From Mayfieldus sp963740555 (lineage in GTDB: Bacteria > Actinomycetota > Thermoleophilia > Solirubrobacterales > 70-9): a stretch of DNA of 64,000 bases. The position numbers and the translations under genes are program-made. The DNA is taken from the NCBI GenBank assembly GCA_963740555.1, contig CAVUES010000006.1, forward strand, positions 1-64,000, in the 5' to 3' direction. Below are positions 35,925 through 44,624 of the stretch, one piece after another. A model generated the notes under the pieces. The model saw only the letters and a program-made list of their open reading frames with translations, had not been told where the DNA came from and searched no databases. How positions within the stretch are numbered: the first letter of the stretch is position 1; each line of letters begins with the position of its first letter.

Positions 35925-37325
35925 ATGAGCTCCGCCCACATGACAAGTGCGGACGCCGCCTGGCTGCACATGGATCGCCCGACCAACCTGATGGTCATAA
36001 CCGGGGCCCTGTGGTTCGACGAGCCGCTCGATTGGGCGGCGGTCCGCGAGGTGATCTCGACCCGACTTGTCGACCGCTTCCCGCGCTTTCGCCAGCGAGT
36101 CGTCGAGAGTTCCGTCCCGCTGCGCGGTCCGAGCTGGGAGGACGATCCCGACTTCGACCTCGACCTGCATCTGCATCACACCGCTCTGCCGGCTCCCGGC
36201 GACCAGGGCGCGTTACAGGAGCTGGTCGCCGACATCATCGCCCAGCCCCTGGATCGGTCGCGCGCGCTGTGGAACTGGTATCTGGTCGACGGCTACGGCT
36301 CGGGCTCGGCGATCGTCGCGCGCATGCACCACTGCATCGCCGACGGGATCGCGCTGGCGAGGGTCCTGCTGTCGCTGACCGACGCCCATCCCGACGCGGG
36401 CATCGAGCCGGGCGAAAGCGGGCAACAGGAGGGCGGCGAGGCCAGCGGTCTTCTCGCCGACCTGGTTCGTCCCGCCCGTCGCGCCGCTTCGATCGGCCGC
36501 GACGTCGGGGGTGCCCTGACCCATGAGGCCGTCGATCTGGTCCGCGACCCCTCCGAGCTGATCGACCTCGCCGCCGCCGCCCGCGACGATGCCAAGGCGA
36601 TAGGCAAGGCGCTTTTCTCCGGCCCCGACACAAGCACGATCTTCAAGGGCGAGCTGGGTGTGGCCGAGCAGGTCGCCTGGTCGGAGCCGATCGCGCTCGA
36701 CGACGTGAAGTCGGTCGGCCACGCCACCGATACGACCGTCAACGATGTGGTGTTGACGGCGATCGCGGGGGCGCTGCGCAGCTATCTGGATGCGCGCGAC
36801 AGCCTCGTCGACGAGTTGCGTGCCTTCGTTCCCTTCAACCTCCGTCCGCTCGACCAGCCGCTGCCGCGTGATCTGGGCAACCGCTTCGGCCTCGTACTGC
36901 TGGGGGTCCCGGTCGGGATCGAGGACCGTCGCCGGCGATTGGGAGAGATCCACCGCCGGATGGCGGCGATCAAGGACTCGCCCGAAGGCGCGGTCGCCTA
37001 CGGGCTGCTCGGCGTGCTCGGCGCGACGCCGGCGGCGGTCGAGCAGCGACTTCTCGATCTCTTCTCCGCGTCGGGATCGGCGGTCATGACCAATGTCCCG
37101 GGGCCGCGCGAGCAGGTCTTCCTCGCCGGGACGCCGGTGCGGGGCGTGCTCGTCTGGGCGCCCACCTCTGGCAGCGTGTCGATGAGCTTCTCGATCTTCA
37201 GCTATGCCGGCGAGCTGAGGGTGGGGGTGATGGCTGACCGCGGCCTGGTCCCCGACCCGGGCGAGATCGTCGGCGCCTTCGAGCGCGAGATGGCGGCGTT
37301 GCTGGGTTCCGAGCCAGAGGACTAG
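35925..37325 (+). CDS. WS/DGAT-type acyltransferase 2
   Basis: 466 residues. Active-site HHxxxDG is MHHCIADGIAL; supporting blocks are RALWNWYLVDG, TVNDVVLTAIAGALRSYL, PFNLRP and AVMTNVPGPREQ. Same reaction class as the enzyme at 30664-32133, but only distantly similar, so not a recent duplicate. It sits across a promoter region from a TetR gene with a palindromic operator, which suggests induction by a lipid signal. Its TAG stop overlaps the TAG of the convergent PfkB-type kinase gene (shared CTAG at 37322-37325). Confidence 0.9.
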   Translation: MSSAHMTSADAAWLHMDRPTNLMVITGALWFDEPLDWAAVREVISTRLVDRFPRFRQRVVESSVPLRGPSWEDDPDFDLDLHLHHTALPAPGDQGALQELVADIIAQPLDRSRALWNWYLVDGYGSGSAIVARMHHCIADGIALARVLLSLTDAHPDAGIEPGESGQQEGGEASGLLADLVRPARRAASIGRDVGGALTHEAVDLVRDPSELIDLAAAARDDAKAIGKALFSGPDTSTIFKGELGVAEQVAWSEPIALDDVKSVGHATDTTVNDVVLTAIAGALRSYLDARDSLVDELRAFVPFNLRPLDQPLPRDLGNRFGLVLLGVPVGIEDRRRRLGEIHRRMAAIKDSPEGAVAYGLLGVLGATPAAVEQRLLDLFSASGSAVMTNVPGPREQVFLAGTPVRGVLVWAPTSGSVSMSFSIFSYAGELRVGVMADRGLVPDPGEIVGAFEREMAALLGSEPED

Positions 37326-38248
37326 GCCTCCCCGGCGGGGGTGAGGGTGACGCGGGGGACGAGGTCCTCGACCACCTGGTCGGAGGCGCTGCCCTGACCA
37401 TGGCGCAGGAAGTTGGCGGCGCCGGCGGCGGCCCCCGTGATCAGGGCCTGCTGCCACTCGGCGCCGAAGGCGATCGCGGCCGCGATTCCGCCCATCATCG
37501 AGTCGCCGCATCCCTCCCGGAAGCCGCGATCGAAGTGAGGCGGCGTCAGCGTCCAGGCTTCCTGCCCGCGCAGGACGAGGGCAGGCTCCCCGCCCCGGGT
37601 CACGACGACCGTCTCGGCGCCCGCGTCGCGCAGTCTCTCGGCGGCGGCACGCAGCTCGTCCGGGGTCGCGACCGGGCCGGAGACGTACTGGGCAAGCTCC
37701 CAGTCGTTGAGCTTTACCAGATCGGGACCACCCTCCAGCGCACTCTCGAGTCGCGGAGAGGAAAGGTCGACCAGCACGGGCACCCCGTTGTTGCTCACGT
37801 CCGCGATCAGGCTCCCGTAGACCTCGACCGGGAGGGCGTCGGGCGGAAACGGGTTGCAGACGACCAGGGCGCCGCAATCGAGCGCCACGGCGCAGGTGGT
37901 CGAGACCAGCTCGTCAAGCTCGTGGCGCGAGGGCGGCGGGCTGAACGACTGGGAGACCGGCTGGCGCTCGCCGCTGCGGCGGTCCTGCACGTAGCAGCCG
38001 CTGTTGCCGGTCGTCTGCACCAGCCGCCGCTCTCCCGGAAGGCGATCGAGCAGCGGGCGCAGCACCTCGCCCGTCTCGCCGCCGATCAGGCCGCAGAGGG
38101 CCGGCTCGGCGCCCAGCTCGCCGGCCATGCGGGCGACCCATACCCCCTGCCCGGCGGGATGGAGATGGATGTCGTCGCCCTGCGAGCCGCGGCCCTCGAT
38201 CGTGATTGAGAGCAGCGGGTGAGGAGCGAAGATCGCGATTCGTGCCAC
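37322..38248 (-). CDS. PfkB-family sugar kinase (phosphofructokinase-like)
   Basis: 308 residues from GTG 38248. It follows the 1-phosphofructokinase/tagatose-6-phosphate kinase subfamily: GDDIHLHPAGQGVWVARMAGELG (signature 1, with AGQG in place of GGKG), DLVKLNDWELAQYV, TVVVTRGGEPALVL, and signature 2 GFREGCGDSMMGGIAAA carrying the catalytic Asp. The usual DTTGAGD is GFREGCGD, so the anion hole is altered and the substrate may not be a hexose phosphate. No PTS genes are nearby. Convergent with WS/DGAT 2 and divergent from the FAD oxidoreductase. Confidence 0.8.
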   Translation of the reverse strand: MARIAIFAPHPLLSITIEGRGSQGDDIHLHPAGQGVWVARMAGELGAEPALCGLIGGETGEVLRPLLDRLPGERRLVQTTGNSGCYVQDRRSGERQPVSQSFSPPPSRHELDELVSTTCAVALDCGALVVCNPFPPDALPVEVYGSLIADVSNNGVPVLVDLSSPRLESALEGGPDLVKLNDWELAQYVSGPVATPDELRAAAERLRDAGAETVVVTRGGEPALVLRGQEAWTLTPPHFDRGFREGCGDSMMGGIAAAIAFGAEWQQALITGAAAGAANFLRHGQGSASDQVVEDLVPRVTLTPAGEA

Positions 38249-38305
38249 GCGAGGATGGTATGGCGCCGCTGGGCAGCCGCGACTCCGCGCAATAGGCTGC
38301 CGGAT

Positions 38306-39526
38306 GTGTCTGCAGCCGCGAACGCAAACGAGGACCAGCCGACGCGGGTCTTGATTGCCGGCGGCGGCGTGGCCGCCCTGGAGGCGCTGCTTGCCCTCCG
38401 GGACCTGGCGCCGGGGCGTGTGTCGCCCCTGCTTCTGACCCCGGAGCCGGACTTCGTCTACCGCCCGATGGCGGTCGGGGAGCCCTTCGACCGCGGCCGC
38501 GTGTACCGGTTCGACCTCGCCGAGATCGCCGCCGAGCAGGGGGCCGAGCTGCGCAGCGGGGAGACTCTCGCCTCGGTCGATGCCGACCGCGCGAGCGTCC
38601 GCACCGGCTCCGGCGAGGAGATCGGCTACGACGCCCTGCTGGTCGCCTGCGGCGCCCGCCGGGTCGAGTGGCTTTCCGGCGCCCTGACCTTCGGCAGCCC
38701 CAGCGACGCGCTCGAGATGCGCCGCCTGCTCGCCGGCCTCGAGGTCGGAAACCTGCGCGACGTGGCATTCGTGCTTCCGGGCGGCGCCGGCTGGCCGCTC
38801 CCGCTCTACGAGCTGGCGCTGATGACGGCGACCTGGCTCGCGAAGGAGGGCAACAGCGAAGCGCAGCTGACGCTCGTCACCTCGGAGGACGCTCCCCTGG
38901 AGATGTTCGGGCCGCAGGCGTCGGAGGCGGTCGCCGGGATCCTCGCCGAGCACGGCATCCATCTGCTCACCGACACCTACCCCGCGGCGCTCGACGACTG
39001 GGGCCTGGAGCTGGTCCCGAGCGGCCGGCTCGCCGCCGAGCGCGTGGTCACGCTGCCGGCCCTGGAGGGGCCGCGGATCGGCGGCCTGCCGCACGACGAG
39101 GGAGGATTCCTGCCGGTCGACCACCATTGCCGGGTAGGAGGCGAGCCGAACGTCTATGCGGCGGGCGACGCGACCAACTTCCCGATCAAGCAGGGCGGAA
39201 TCGCGGCTCAGCAGGCCGACGTGATCGCCACCGAGATCGCACGGTCCTGCGGAGTCGAGCTTGACCCGGCCCCGTTTCGTCCCGTTCTCCGCGGCCTGCT
39301 GTTGACCGGCGAGACGCCGGAGTTCCTGCGCGCCGAGCTCGCCGGGGGGCATGGAGACGCCTTCTTGGCCAGTACGCGGCCGCTCTGGTGGCCGCCGGGC
39401 AAGGTCGCGGGGAAGTACCTCGCCCCCTACCTGGCGACGATCACCGAGGCGGCGATGCCGAACTTCGAGGTCGAGTTGGACAACTCGCTGCGCATCGACA
39501 TCCAGCTCAGCCACGACTCCGGCTGA
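38306..39526 (+). CDS. FAD-dependent oxidoreductase (SQR / NDH-2-like)
   Basis: 406 residues from GTG 38306. FAD motif VLIAGGGVAALEALLALRD at about residue 15, second nucleotide loop VAFVLPGGAGWPLPLYE, and a C-terminal FAD contact ANVYAAGDATNFPIKQGGIAAQQA-like segment. This is the plan of sulfide:quinone oxidoreductases, flavocytochrome c sulfide dehydrogenase and NDH-2. The paired redox Cys of true SQR are not evident (Cys only in VACGARR and SCGVEL), so sulfide as substrate is unproven. It lies 61 bp upstream of hypC in the same direction and might be a redox partner of the hydrogenase system. Confidence 0.78.
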   Translation: MSAAANANEDQPTRVLIAGGGVAALEALLALRDLAPGRVSPLLLTPEPDFVYRPMAVGEPFDRGRVYRFDLAEIAAEQGAELRSGETLASVDADRASVRTGSGEEIGYDALLVACGARRVEWLSGALTFGSPSDALEMRRLLAGLEVGNLRDVAFVLPGGAGWPLPLYELALMTATWLAKEGNSEAQLTLVTSEDAPLEMFGPQASEAVAGILAEHGIHLLTDTYPAALDDWGLELVPSGRLAAERVVTLPALEGPRIGGLPHDEGGFLPVDHHCRVGGEPNVYAAGDATNFPIKQGGIAAQQADVIATEIARSCGVELDPAPFRPVLRGLLLTGETPEFLRAELAGGHGDAFLASTRPLWWPPGKVAGKYLAPYLATITEAAMPNFEVELDNSLRIDIQLSHDSG

Positions 39527-39587
39527 GTTCGAGCCGTCCAAGGGGCCTAAGATGAGCCGGGATGCGGGCTGACCTGGAGCTGTAGCG

Positions 39588-39866
39588 ATGTGCCTGGCGA
39601 TTCCCGGCCGTGTGGTCGAGCTGGTCGACGAGCTCAACCGGATCGCCGAGGTCGACGTGGCCGGAGTGCGCCGCAAGGTCAGCGTCGGCCTGCTGGATGC
39701 CGAAGGTGGCGCGGCCCAGCCTGGCGACTGGGTGCTGATCCACGTCGGCTTCGCGATCTCCAAGGTCGACGAGCGGGAGGCGCTGGCGACGCTGCGGCTG
39801 CTGGAGGGCATGGGCGCCGATTACGAGCAGGAGCTCGAGGAGCTGAGGGCGAGCAGGATCGAGTGA
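39588..39866 (+). CDS. hypC: Hydrogenase maturation chaperone HypC
   Basis: 92 residues starting MCLAIPGRVVEL, with the essential Cys2 that carries the Fe(CN)2CO unit between HypD and the large subunit. The beta-barrel core (VAGVRRKVSVGLL, GDWVLIHVGFAISKVDE) and an acidic C-terminal helix are standard. It is the first gene of an eight-gene operon running to hypF, with every junction overlapping or nearly so. The next gene is a second HypC-like protein overlapping by 4 nt. Confidence 0.95.
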   Translation: MCLAIPGRVVELVDELNRIAEVDVAGVRRKVSVGLLDAEGGAAQPGDWVLIHVGFAISKVDEREALATLRLLEGMGADYEQELEELRASRIE

Positions 39867-40123
39867 CGAGCCACCGCCGCAACGCGCAGGACCCGGGCAC
39901 GGGGTGCGACCACGGTGTCGGCTGCGTCACCTGCGGCGACGAGGCGATCCCGATGCGCGTCGTGCGCGTCGATTCGCGGCGCGGCCTGGCGCTCTGCGAC
40001 GACCGGGAGGGCTCGCGCAGCAGCGTCGAGGTGGGGCTGGTGGAGCCCCTCGCCGAGGGCGACTCGGTGCTCGTGCACGCCGGTGTCGCGCTGACCCGCC
40101 TCGAGCCCTCGGAAGCGACATGA
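39863..40123 (+). CDS. Second HypC/HupF-like chaperone with internal CxxC
   Basis: 86 residues from a GTG overlapping the hypC stop (GTGA). HypC-like barrel (PMRVVRVDSRRGLALCDDREG, SVEVGLVEPLAEGDSVLVHAGVALTRL), but instead of Met-Cys at the start it has a 20-residue His/Cys-containing leader and GCDHGVGCVTCGDEAIPMRV. The Cys of TCGDEAIP aligns with HypC Cys2. The leader could bind Fe or Zn. It may serve a different step or a different large subunit from HypC. Confidence 0.85.
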   Translation: MTSHRRNAQDPGTGCDHGVGCVTCGDEAIPMRVVRVDSRRGLALCDDREGSRSSVEVGLVEPLAEGDSVLVHAGVALTRLEPSEAT

Positions 40124-41235
40124 GGTTCGTCGACGAGTTCCGCGACGCCGAGCTCGGCCGCGCCCTGGCGGCGGAGATCGCCGCCACCGCCGACCCCGCC
40201 CGCCACTACAAGGTGATGGAGGTCTGCGGGGGGCACACGCACTCGATCTACAAGTACGGGATCGACGACCTGCTGCCCGCCAACGTCGAGTTCGTTCACG
40301 GGCCCGGCTGCCCTGTGTGCGTGATCCCGATGGGCCGCGTCGACGACGCGATCGCGATCGCGATGACCGAGGGGGTGATCCTGACCTGCTTCGGCGACGT
40401 GATGAGGGCGCCGGGCTCGGATCGCTCGCTGGTCGAGGCGAAGGCGGAGGGGGGCGACATCCGCATGGTCTACTCGCCGCTCGACGCGCTGCGGATCGCC
40501 AAGTCCAACCCCGACCGCGAGGTCGTCTTCTTCGCGATCGGCTTCGAGACCACCGCGCCCTCGACCGCCTTGACCCTGCGCCGCGCCCGGGCCGAGGGCG
40601 TGTCCAACTTCTCCTGCTTCTGCAACCACGTCACGATCGTCCCGCCGCTGCGGGCGCTGCTGGAGTCGCCGGACCTGCGGCTCGACGGCTTCCTCGGGCC
40701 GGGCCATGTCTCGACGGTGGTCGGGATGGGCCCGTTCCGGTTCATTCCCGCCCAGTACGGCAAGCCGGTGGTGATCTCTGGCTTCGAGCCGCTCGACGTC
40801 CTGCAGTCGATCCACATGGTGCTGCGCCAGCTCGCCGACGGCCGCTGCGAGGTCGAGAACCAGTACTCGCGGGTGGTGCCCCGGGAAGGGAACCCGCGGG
40901 CCCTGGAGGTGATGGCGGAGGTGTTCGAGCTGCGGCCCCACTTCGAATGGCGCGGCCTCGGCTTCATCTCGCAGAGCGCGCTGCGGCTCAACGACGCCTA
41001 CGCCGACCTCGACGCGGAGCGCCGCTTCGAAGTGCCCGGCGTGCGCGTCGCCGACCCCAAGGCATGCCAATGCGGCGAGGTGCTGAAAGGCGTGATCAAG
41101 CCCTGGGAGTGCAAGGTCTTCGGCACCGCCTGCACCCCCGAGCACGCAATCGGCACCTGCATGGTGTCGCCGGAGGGCGCCTGCGCCGCCCACTACAACT
41201 ACGGCCGCTTCGCCCGCGAGCCGCAGCCGGCTTGA
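40120..41235 (+). CDS. hypD: Hydrogenase maturation protein HypD
   Basis: 371 residues. Holds a [4Fe-4S] cluster and the redox Cys that assemble Fe(CN)2CO with HypC and HypE. Conserved motifs: KVMEVCGGHTHSI, HGPGCPVCV, FETTAPSTA, GFLGPGHVSTVVG and the C-terminal Cys set (KACQCGEVL, ACTPEHAIGTCMVSPEGAC). ATG overlaps the second hypC stop (ATGA). Length matches the family (about 370). Confidence 0.96.
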   Translation: MRFVDEFRDAELGRALAAEIAATADPARHYKVMEVCGGHTHSIYKYGIDDLLPANVEFVHGPGCPVCVIPMGRVDDAIAIAMTEGVILTCFGDVMRAPGSDRSLVEAKAEGGDIRMVYSPLDALRIAKSNPDREVVFFAIGFETTAPSTALTLRRARAEGVSNFSCFCNHVTIVPPLRALLESPDLRLDGFLGPGHVSTVVGMGPFRFIPAQYGKPVVISGFEPLDVLQSIHMVLRQLADGRCEVENQYSRVVPREGNPRALEVMAEVFELRPHFEWRGLGFISQSALRLNDAYADLDAERRFEVPGVRVADPKACQCGEVLKGVIKPWECKVFGTACTPEHAIGTCMVSPEGACAAHYNYGRFAREPQPA

Positions 41236-42326
41236 TGGCTGAGCCCGCGACGACGAACCGGCAGCAGCGAGTCCTGCAGATCATCGAGACCGCCCGCGCC
41301 AAGCCGGCGCGCTTTCGGGACGAGCGAATCACGATGGCCCACGGGGCGGGGGGCAAGGCGAGCCAGACGCTGGTCGAGGGTCTTCTGTTGCCGCTGCTCG
41401 ACTCGGGCGGGCTCGGGCAGCTCGGCGACGCCGGCACGCTGACGGTCGAGGGCCTGGGCCTGGCATTCACGACCGACACCTACGTCGTCGCCCCGATCCG
41501 CTTTCCGGGCGGCTCGATCGGCGAGCTCGCGGTCAACGGCACCGTCAACGACCTGGCGGTCGCGGGGGCGCGCCCGCTGGCCCTCAGCCTGGCGCTGGTG
41601 CTGGAGGAGGGACTCGCGAGCGAGGACTTGCGCGCCGAGGTCGAGGCGGTCGCGGCGGCGGCGCGGGCCGCCGAAGTCGAGGTCATAACCGGAGACACAA
41701 AAGTGGTCGAACGCGGCCAGGCCGACTCGATGTACGTCTGCACGGCCGGGATCGGCCAGCTCGACCGCCGCGCCTCGCTGTCGCCGGCGGGCATTCGCCC
41801 CGGCGACCGGGTTCTGGTCTCGGGGCCGATCGGCGAGCACGGGACGGCGATCATGCTGGCGCGCGGCGAGTTCGAGCTCGAGGCGCCGATCGTCTCCGAC
41901 ACGCGGCCGCTGTGGCCGGCGGCCGACGCCCTGCTGGAGGCGGCCGGCGAGAACCTGCGCTGCATGCGCGACCCGACCCGAGGCGGCGTCGCCTCGGCGC
42001 TCAACGAGCTCGCGCGCGCCTCCGGCGTCTCGGTCACGGTGCGCGAGGCCGACGTGCCGGTGAGCCCGGTCGTGGGCGGCGCCGCGGAGCTGCTCGGGAT
42101 CGATCCGATGTACATCGCCAACGAGGGCAAGCTGATCGCGATCGTCGAGCCGACCGCCGCCGAAGCCGCGCTCGCGGCGCTGCGCACGGTGCCAGGTTGC
42201 GGGGAGGCGGCGGAGATCGGCGCGGTCGGCGACGAGCAGCCGGGGATGGTGATGGTCGACACCGCGTTCGGCGGCCGCCGGGTGATGGACATGCTGGCCG
42301 GCGACCCGCTGCCGAGGATCTGCTGA
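41235..42326 (+). CDS. hypE: Hydrogenase maturation protein HypE
   Basis: 363 residues, PurM-like. Dehydrates the thiocarboxamide on its own C-terminal Cys to thiocyanate, the source of the CN ligands; the C-terminus is the required PRIC. Further motifs: MAHGAGGK, TTDTYVV, GELAVNGTVNDLAVAGA and MRDPTRGGVASALNELA. ATG overlaps hypD's stop (TGATG). A 25-residue N-terminal extension precedes the usual start. Confidence 0.96.
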   Translation: MAEPATTNRQQRVLQIIETARAKPARFRDERITMAHGAGGKASQTLVEGLLLPLLDSGGLGQLGDAGTLTVEGLGLAFTTDTYVVAPIRFPGGSIGELAVNGTVNDLAVAGARPLALSLALVLEEGLASEDLRAEVEAVAAAARAAEVEVITGDTKVVERGQADSMYVCTAGIGQLDRRASLSPAGIRPGDRVLVSGPIGEHGTAIMLARGEFELEAPIVSDTRPLWPAADALLEAAGENLRCMRDPTRGGVASALNELARASGVSVTVREADVPVSPVVGGAAELLGIDPMYIANEGKLIAIVEPTAAEAALAALRTVPGCGEAAEIGAVGDEQPGMVMVDTAFGGRRVMDMLAGDPLPRIC

Positions 42327-42691
42327 TGCACGAGCTGGCGCTCGCCACCTCGATCCGCGACGCCGCCGTCCGCCACGCGGAGGAGCGGCCGGTGAGCGCG
42401 GTGCGGGTGCGGGCCGGGACGATGCGCCAGGTGGTCGCCGAGTCGCTGCGCTTCTACTTCGGCGTCGTCAGCCAGGGGACGCTCTGCGACGGGGCGCGGC
42501 TGGAGCTGCGGGTGATCCCAACCGTGCTGCGCTGCGAAGCCTGCGGCGAGACCTGGCGGCCCGAGCTGCCGAGCTTTCGCTGCCCCGGCTGCGGTGGCAC
42601 GAAGGTCGAGCTGCTGAGCGGCGGCGAGCTGGAGGTCGAGTCGATCGACGTCGAGGAGAAGGAGGTGGCCGGGTGCATCGAACCAAGGTGA
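42326..42691 (+). CDS. hypA: Hydrogenase nickel-insertion protein HypA
   Basis: 121 residues beginning MHELALATSI; the N-terminal Met-His-Glu binds nickel. A zinc site of two CxxC pairs (CEACGETW and CPGCGG) is complete. It delivers Ni to the large subunit with HypB. TGATG overlap with hypE and a 19-nt overlap with hypB. Confidence 0.95.
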   Translation: MHELALATSIRDAAVRHAEERPVSAVRVRAGTMRQVVAESLRFYFGVVSQGTLCDGARLELRVIPTVLRCEACGETWRPELPSFRCPGCGGTKVELLSGGELEVESIDVEEKEVAGCIEPR

Positions 42692-43353
42692 ACGTCGCCG
42701 AGGAGGTGCTGGACGCGAACAGCACGATCGCTGCGGCCAACCGCGCCGACTTCGATCGCGAGGGCGTCCGGGTCGTCAACCTGATGAGCGCCCCGGGGTC
42801 CGGCAAGACGGCGCTGCTCGAGCGGGTGCTCGACCGCCTCGACGGGGTGCGGCCTGGGGTCCTGGAGGGCGACGTTCAGGGCAGCCTCGACTCCGAGCGC
42901 CTCGCGCACCTGCACGTCCCCGTGACCCAGCTCAACACCGATCCCGGCTTCGGGGGCGAGTGCCACCTCGACGCCAACATGGTCCGCTCGGCGATCCCGT
43001 CGCTGCCGCTGGAGGAGATCGATCTGCTGGTGATCGAGAACGTCGGCAACCTCGTCTGCCCGGCCGAGTTCAGGGTCGGCGAGGACGCGCGGGCGATGGT
43101 CTGCTCGGTGACCGAGGGCGAGGACAAGCCGCTCAAGTACCCGCTGATGTTCCGCACTTGCGAGCTGGTGGTGATCAACAAGATCGACCTGCTCCCGCAC
43201 CTGGACTTCGACCTCGGCAAGCTGCTCGCCAACCTCGAGGCGGTCAACCCCGAAGCCGAGACGATCCTGGCCAGCGCCCGCGGCGGCGAGGGGACGGAGG
43301 AGTTCGGGGGCTGGCTGCTCGGCGTCTCGCGGCGGGAGTTCGCGGCGGCATGA
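42673..43353 (+). CDS. hypB: Hydrogenase nickel-insertion GTPase HypB
   Basis: 226 residues from GTG 42673. SIMIBI GTPase: P-loop MSAPGSGKTALLERVL, LEGDVQGSLDSERL (switch I), ENVGNLVCPAEF and NKIDLLPH for guanine. It lacks both the N-terminal CxxCGC high-affinity nickel site and a His-rich stretch, so it depends on other proteins for metal supply. The G-domain metal-site Cys in LVCP and a His in GECHLD are present. Confidence 0.95.
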   Translation: MHRTKVNVAEEVLDANSTIAAANRADFDREGVRVVNLMSAPGSGKTALLERVLDRLDGVRPGVLEGDVQGSLDSERLAHLHVPVTQLNTDPGFGGECHLDANMVRSAIPSLPLEEIDLLVIENVGNLVCPAEFRVGEDARAMVCSVTEGEDKPLKYPLMFRTCELVVINKIDLLPHLDFDLGKLLANLEAVNPEAETILASARGGEGTEEFGGWLLGVSRREFAAA

Positions 43354-44624
43354 GGACCGCTCCCTCCGCCGCGCCTGCTTCCGACCCACACGGCTACGAG
43401 CGGGCGGGCGATTCGCTGCGGCGAATGCTCGACCAGCGAACCGAGGCCAACCGCCGCTTCTTCGAGGACGAGGCGGAGCGGGTGGCGCGGCTCTGCCAGA
43501 CGATGGCGGAGCGGTTCGCGAGCGGCGGGCGCCTGCTGGCGCTCGGTCTCTCGCCGGCTGCCCGCTCGGACGTCCGCCACGTGACGGTCGAGTTCGTGCA
43601 CCCGGTGATCGTCGGCAAGCGGGCGCTCCCGGCGATCGGGCTCTCCCGGGAGGGCGGGCCGCTGGGGGGCCAGGTCGACCTGCTGGCCGACCGACGAGAC
43701 ATCGCGATCGCGTTCGGCCTCGCCGAGGAAGGGGGCGACGAGGTCGCGGCGGCCCTCGCGGCCGCGCGCCGCCTCGGCTGTCTGAGCGTCGCCTTCGAGC
43801 CCGGCTCCGGCGCCGAATGGGAGCTGGTCCCACCGGTCGACGATCCGTTCGTCGCGCAGGAGCTGGTCGAGACGACCTACCACCTGCTCTGGGAGCTCGT
43901 CCACGTCTTCTTCGACCACCTCGGCCCGCCTGGGGGAGGTGAGCCACCCGCCTCGCACGACCCCGGCGCCGCCGGCTTTCTGTACCCCTTCTTGACCGAC
44001 TCGGAGCGCGACCTCGACGCTGTCACGGAGGATGTGCGGCGCTCCGTGCGGATGAAGGCAGAGGAGGTTGGCGAGCTTCGTCGCCAGACCCTCGGCGAGC
44101 GGGACGAGCTGCTTGACGCGGCGGCCGCCCTGCGCCGCGGCTTCGAGGCCGGCGGGAGGCTGCTGGCGCTCGGCAATGGGGGCTCCGCGACCGACGCGAT
44201 GGACGCGGTCGCGGACTTTCGCTTCCCGCCCGCCGGCCGCGGCACGCCCTGGCCTCCGCGCCCCGCGATCGACCTCACCGAGGACTCGGCGGTGCTGACG
44301 GCGATCGCCAACGACATCGGGGTCGCGGCGATCTTCCGCCGCCAGGTGATCGCCCACGGGCAAAGCGGCGATTCGCTGCTTGCCCTGTCGACCAGCGGCG
44401 ACTCCGAGAACGTGATCGAGGCGCTCGCCGAGGCGCGCGGCCGCGGCATCGCCACGGTCGCGATGGTCGGCTATGACGGCGGCCGGATCGCCGGCCAGCG
44501 CCTCGCCGACCACGTGATCGTGACCCGCTCCCAGCACATCCCCCGCATCCAGGAGGCGCAGGCGAGCGCCTACCACGCCCTGCGCGAGCTGGTCGAGCTG
44601 GTCGAACCGGGGGCTCCCGTCTAG
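43350..44624 (+). CDS. Tandem SIS-domain protein within the hyp operon
   Basis: 424 residues with two SIS (sugar isomerase) domains. The first (about 10-215) is degenerate and lacks the Ser/Thr phosphate loop. The second (about 220-420) resembles GmhA/DiaA: LLALGNGGSATDAMDAVADF, AIFRRQV and LLALSTSGDSENVIEAL, with the Ser/Thr residues that hold a sugar phosphate. It is translationally coupled on both sides (ATGA with hypB, TAGTG with hypF), so it is an integral part of the maturation operon. No known [NiFe] maturation step uses a phosphosugar isomerase; a regulatory or scaffold role is possible. Confidence 0.85.
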   Translation: MRTAPSAAPASDPHGYERAGDSLRRMLDQRTEANRRFFEDEAERVARLCQTMAERFASGGRLLALGLSPAARSDVRHVTVEFVHPVIVGKRALPAIGLSREGGPLGGQVDLLADRRDIAIAFGLAEEGGDEVAAALAAARRLGCLSVAFEPGSGAEWELVPPVDDPFVAQELVETTYHLLWELVHVFFDHLGPPGGGEPPASHDPGAAGFLYPFLTDSERDLDAVTEDVRRSVRMKAEEVGELRRQTLGERDELLDAAAALRRGFEAGGRLLALGNGGSATDAMDAVADFRFPPAGRGTPWPPRPAIDLTEDSAVLTAIANDIGVAAIFRRQVIAHGQSGDSLLALSTSGDSENVIEALAEARGRGIATVAMVGYDGGRIAGQRLADHVIVTRSQHIPRIQEAQASAYHALRELVELVEPGAPV

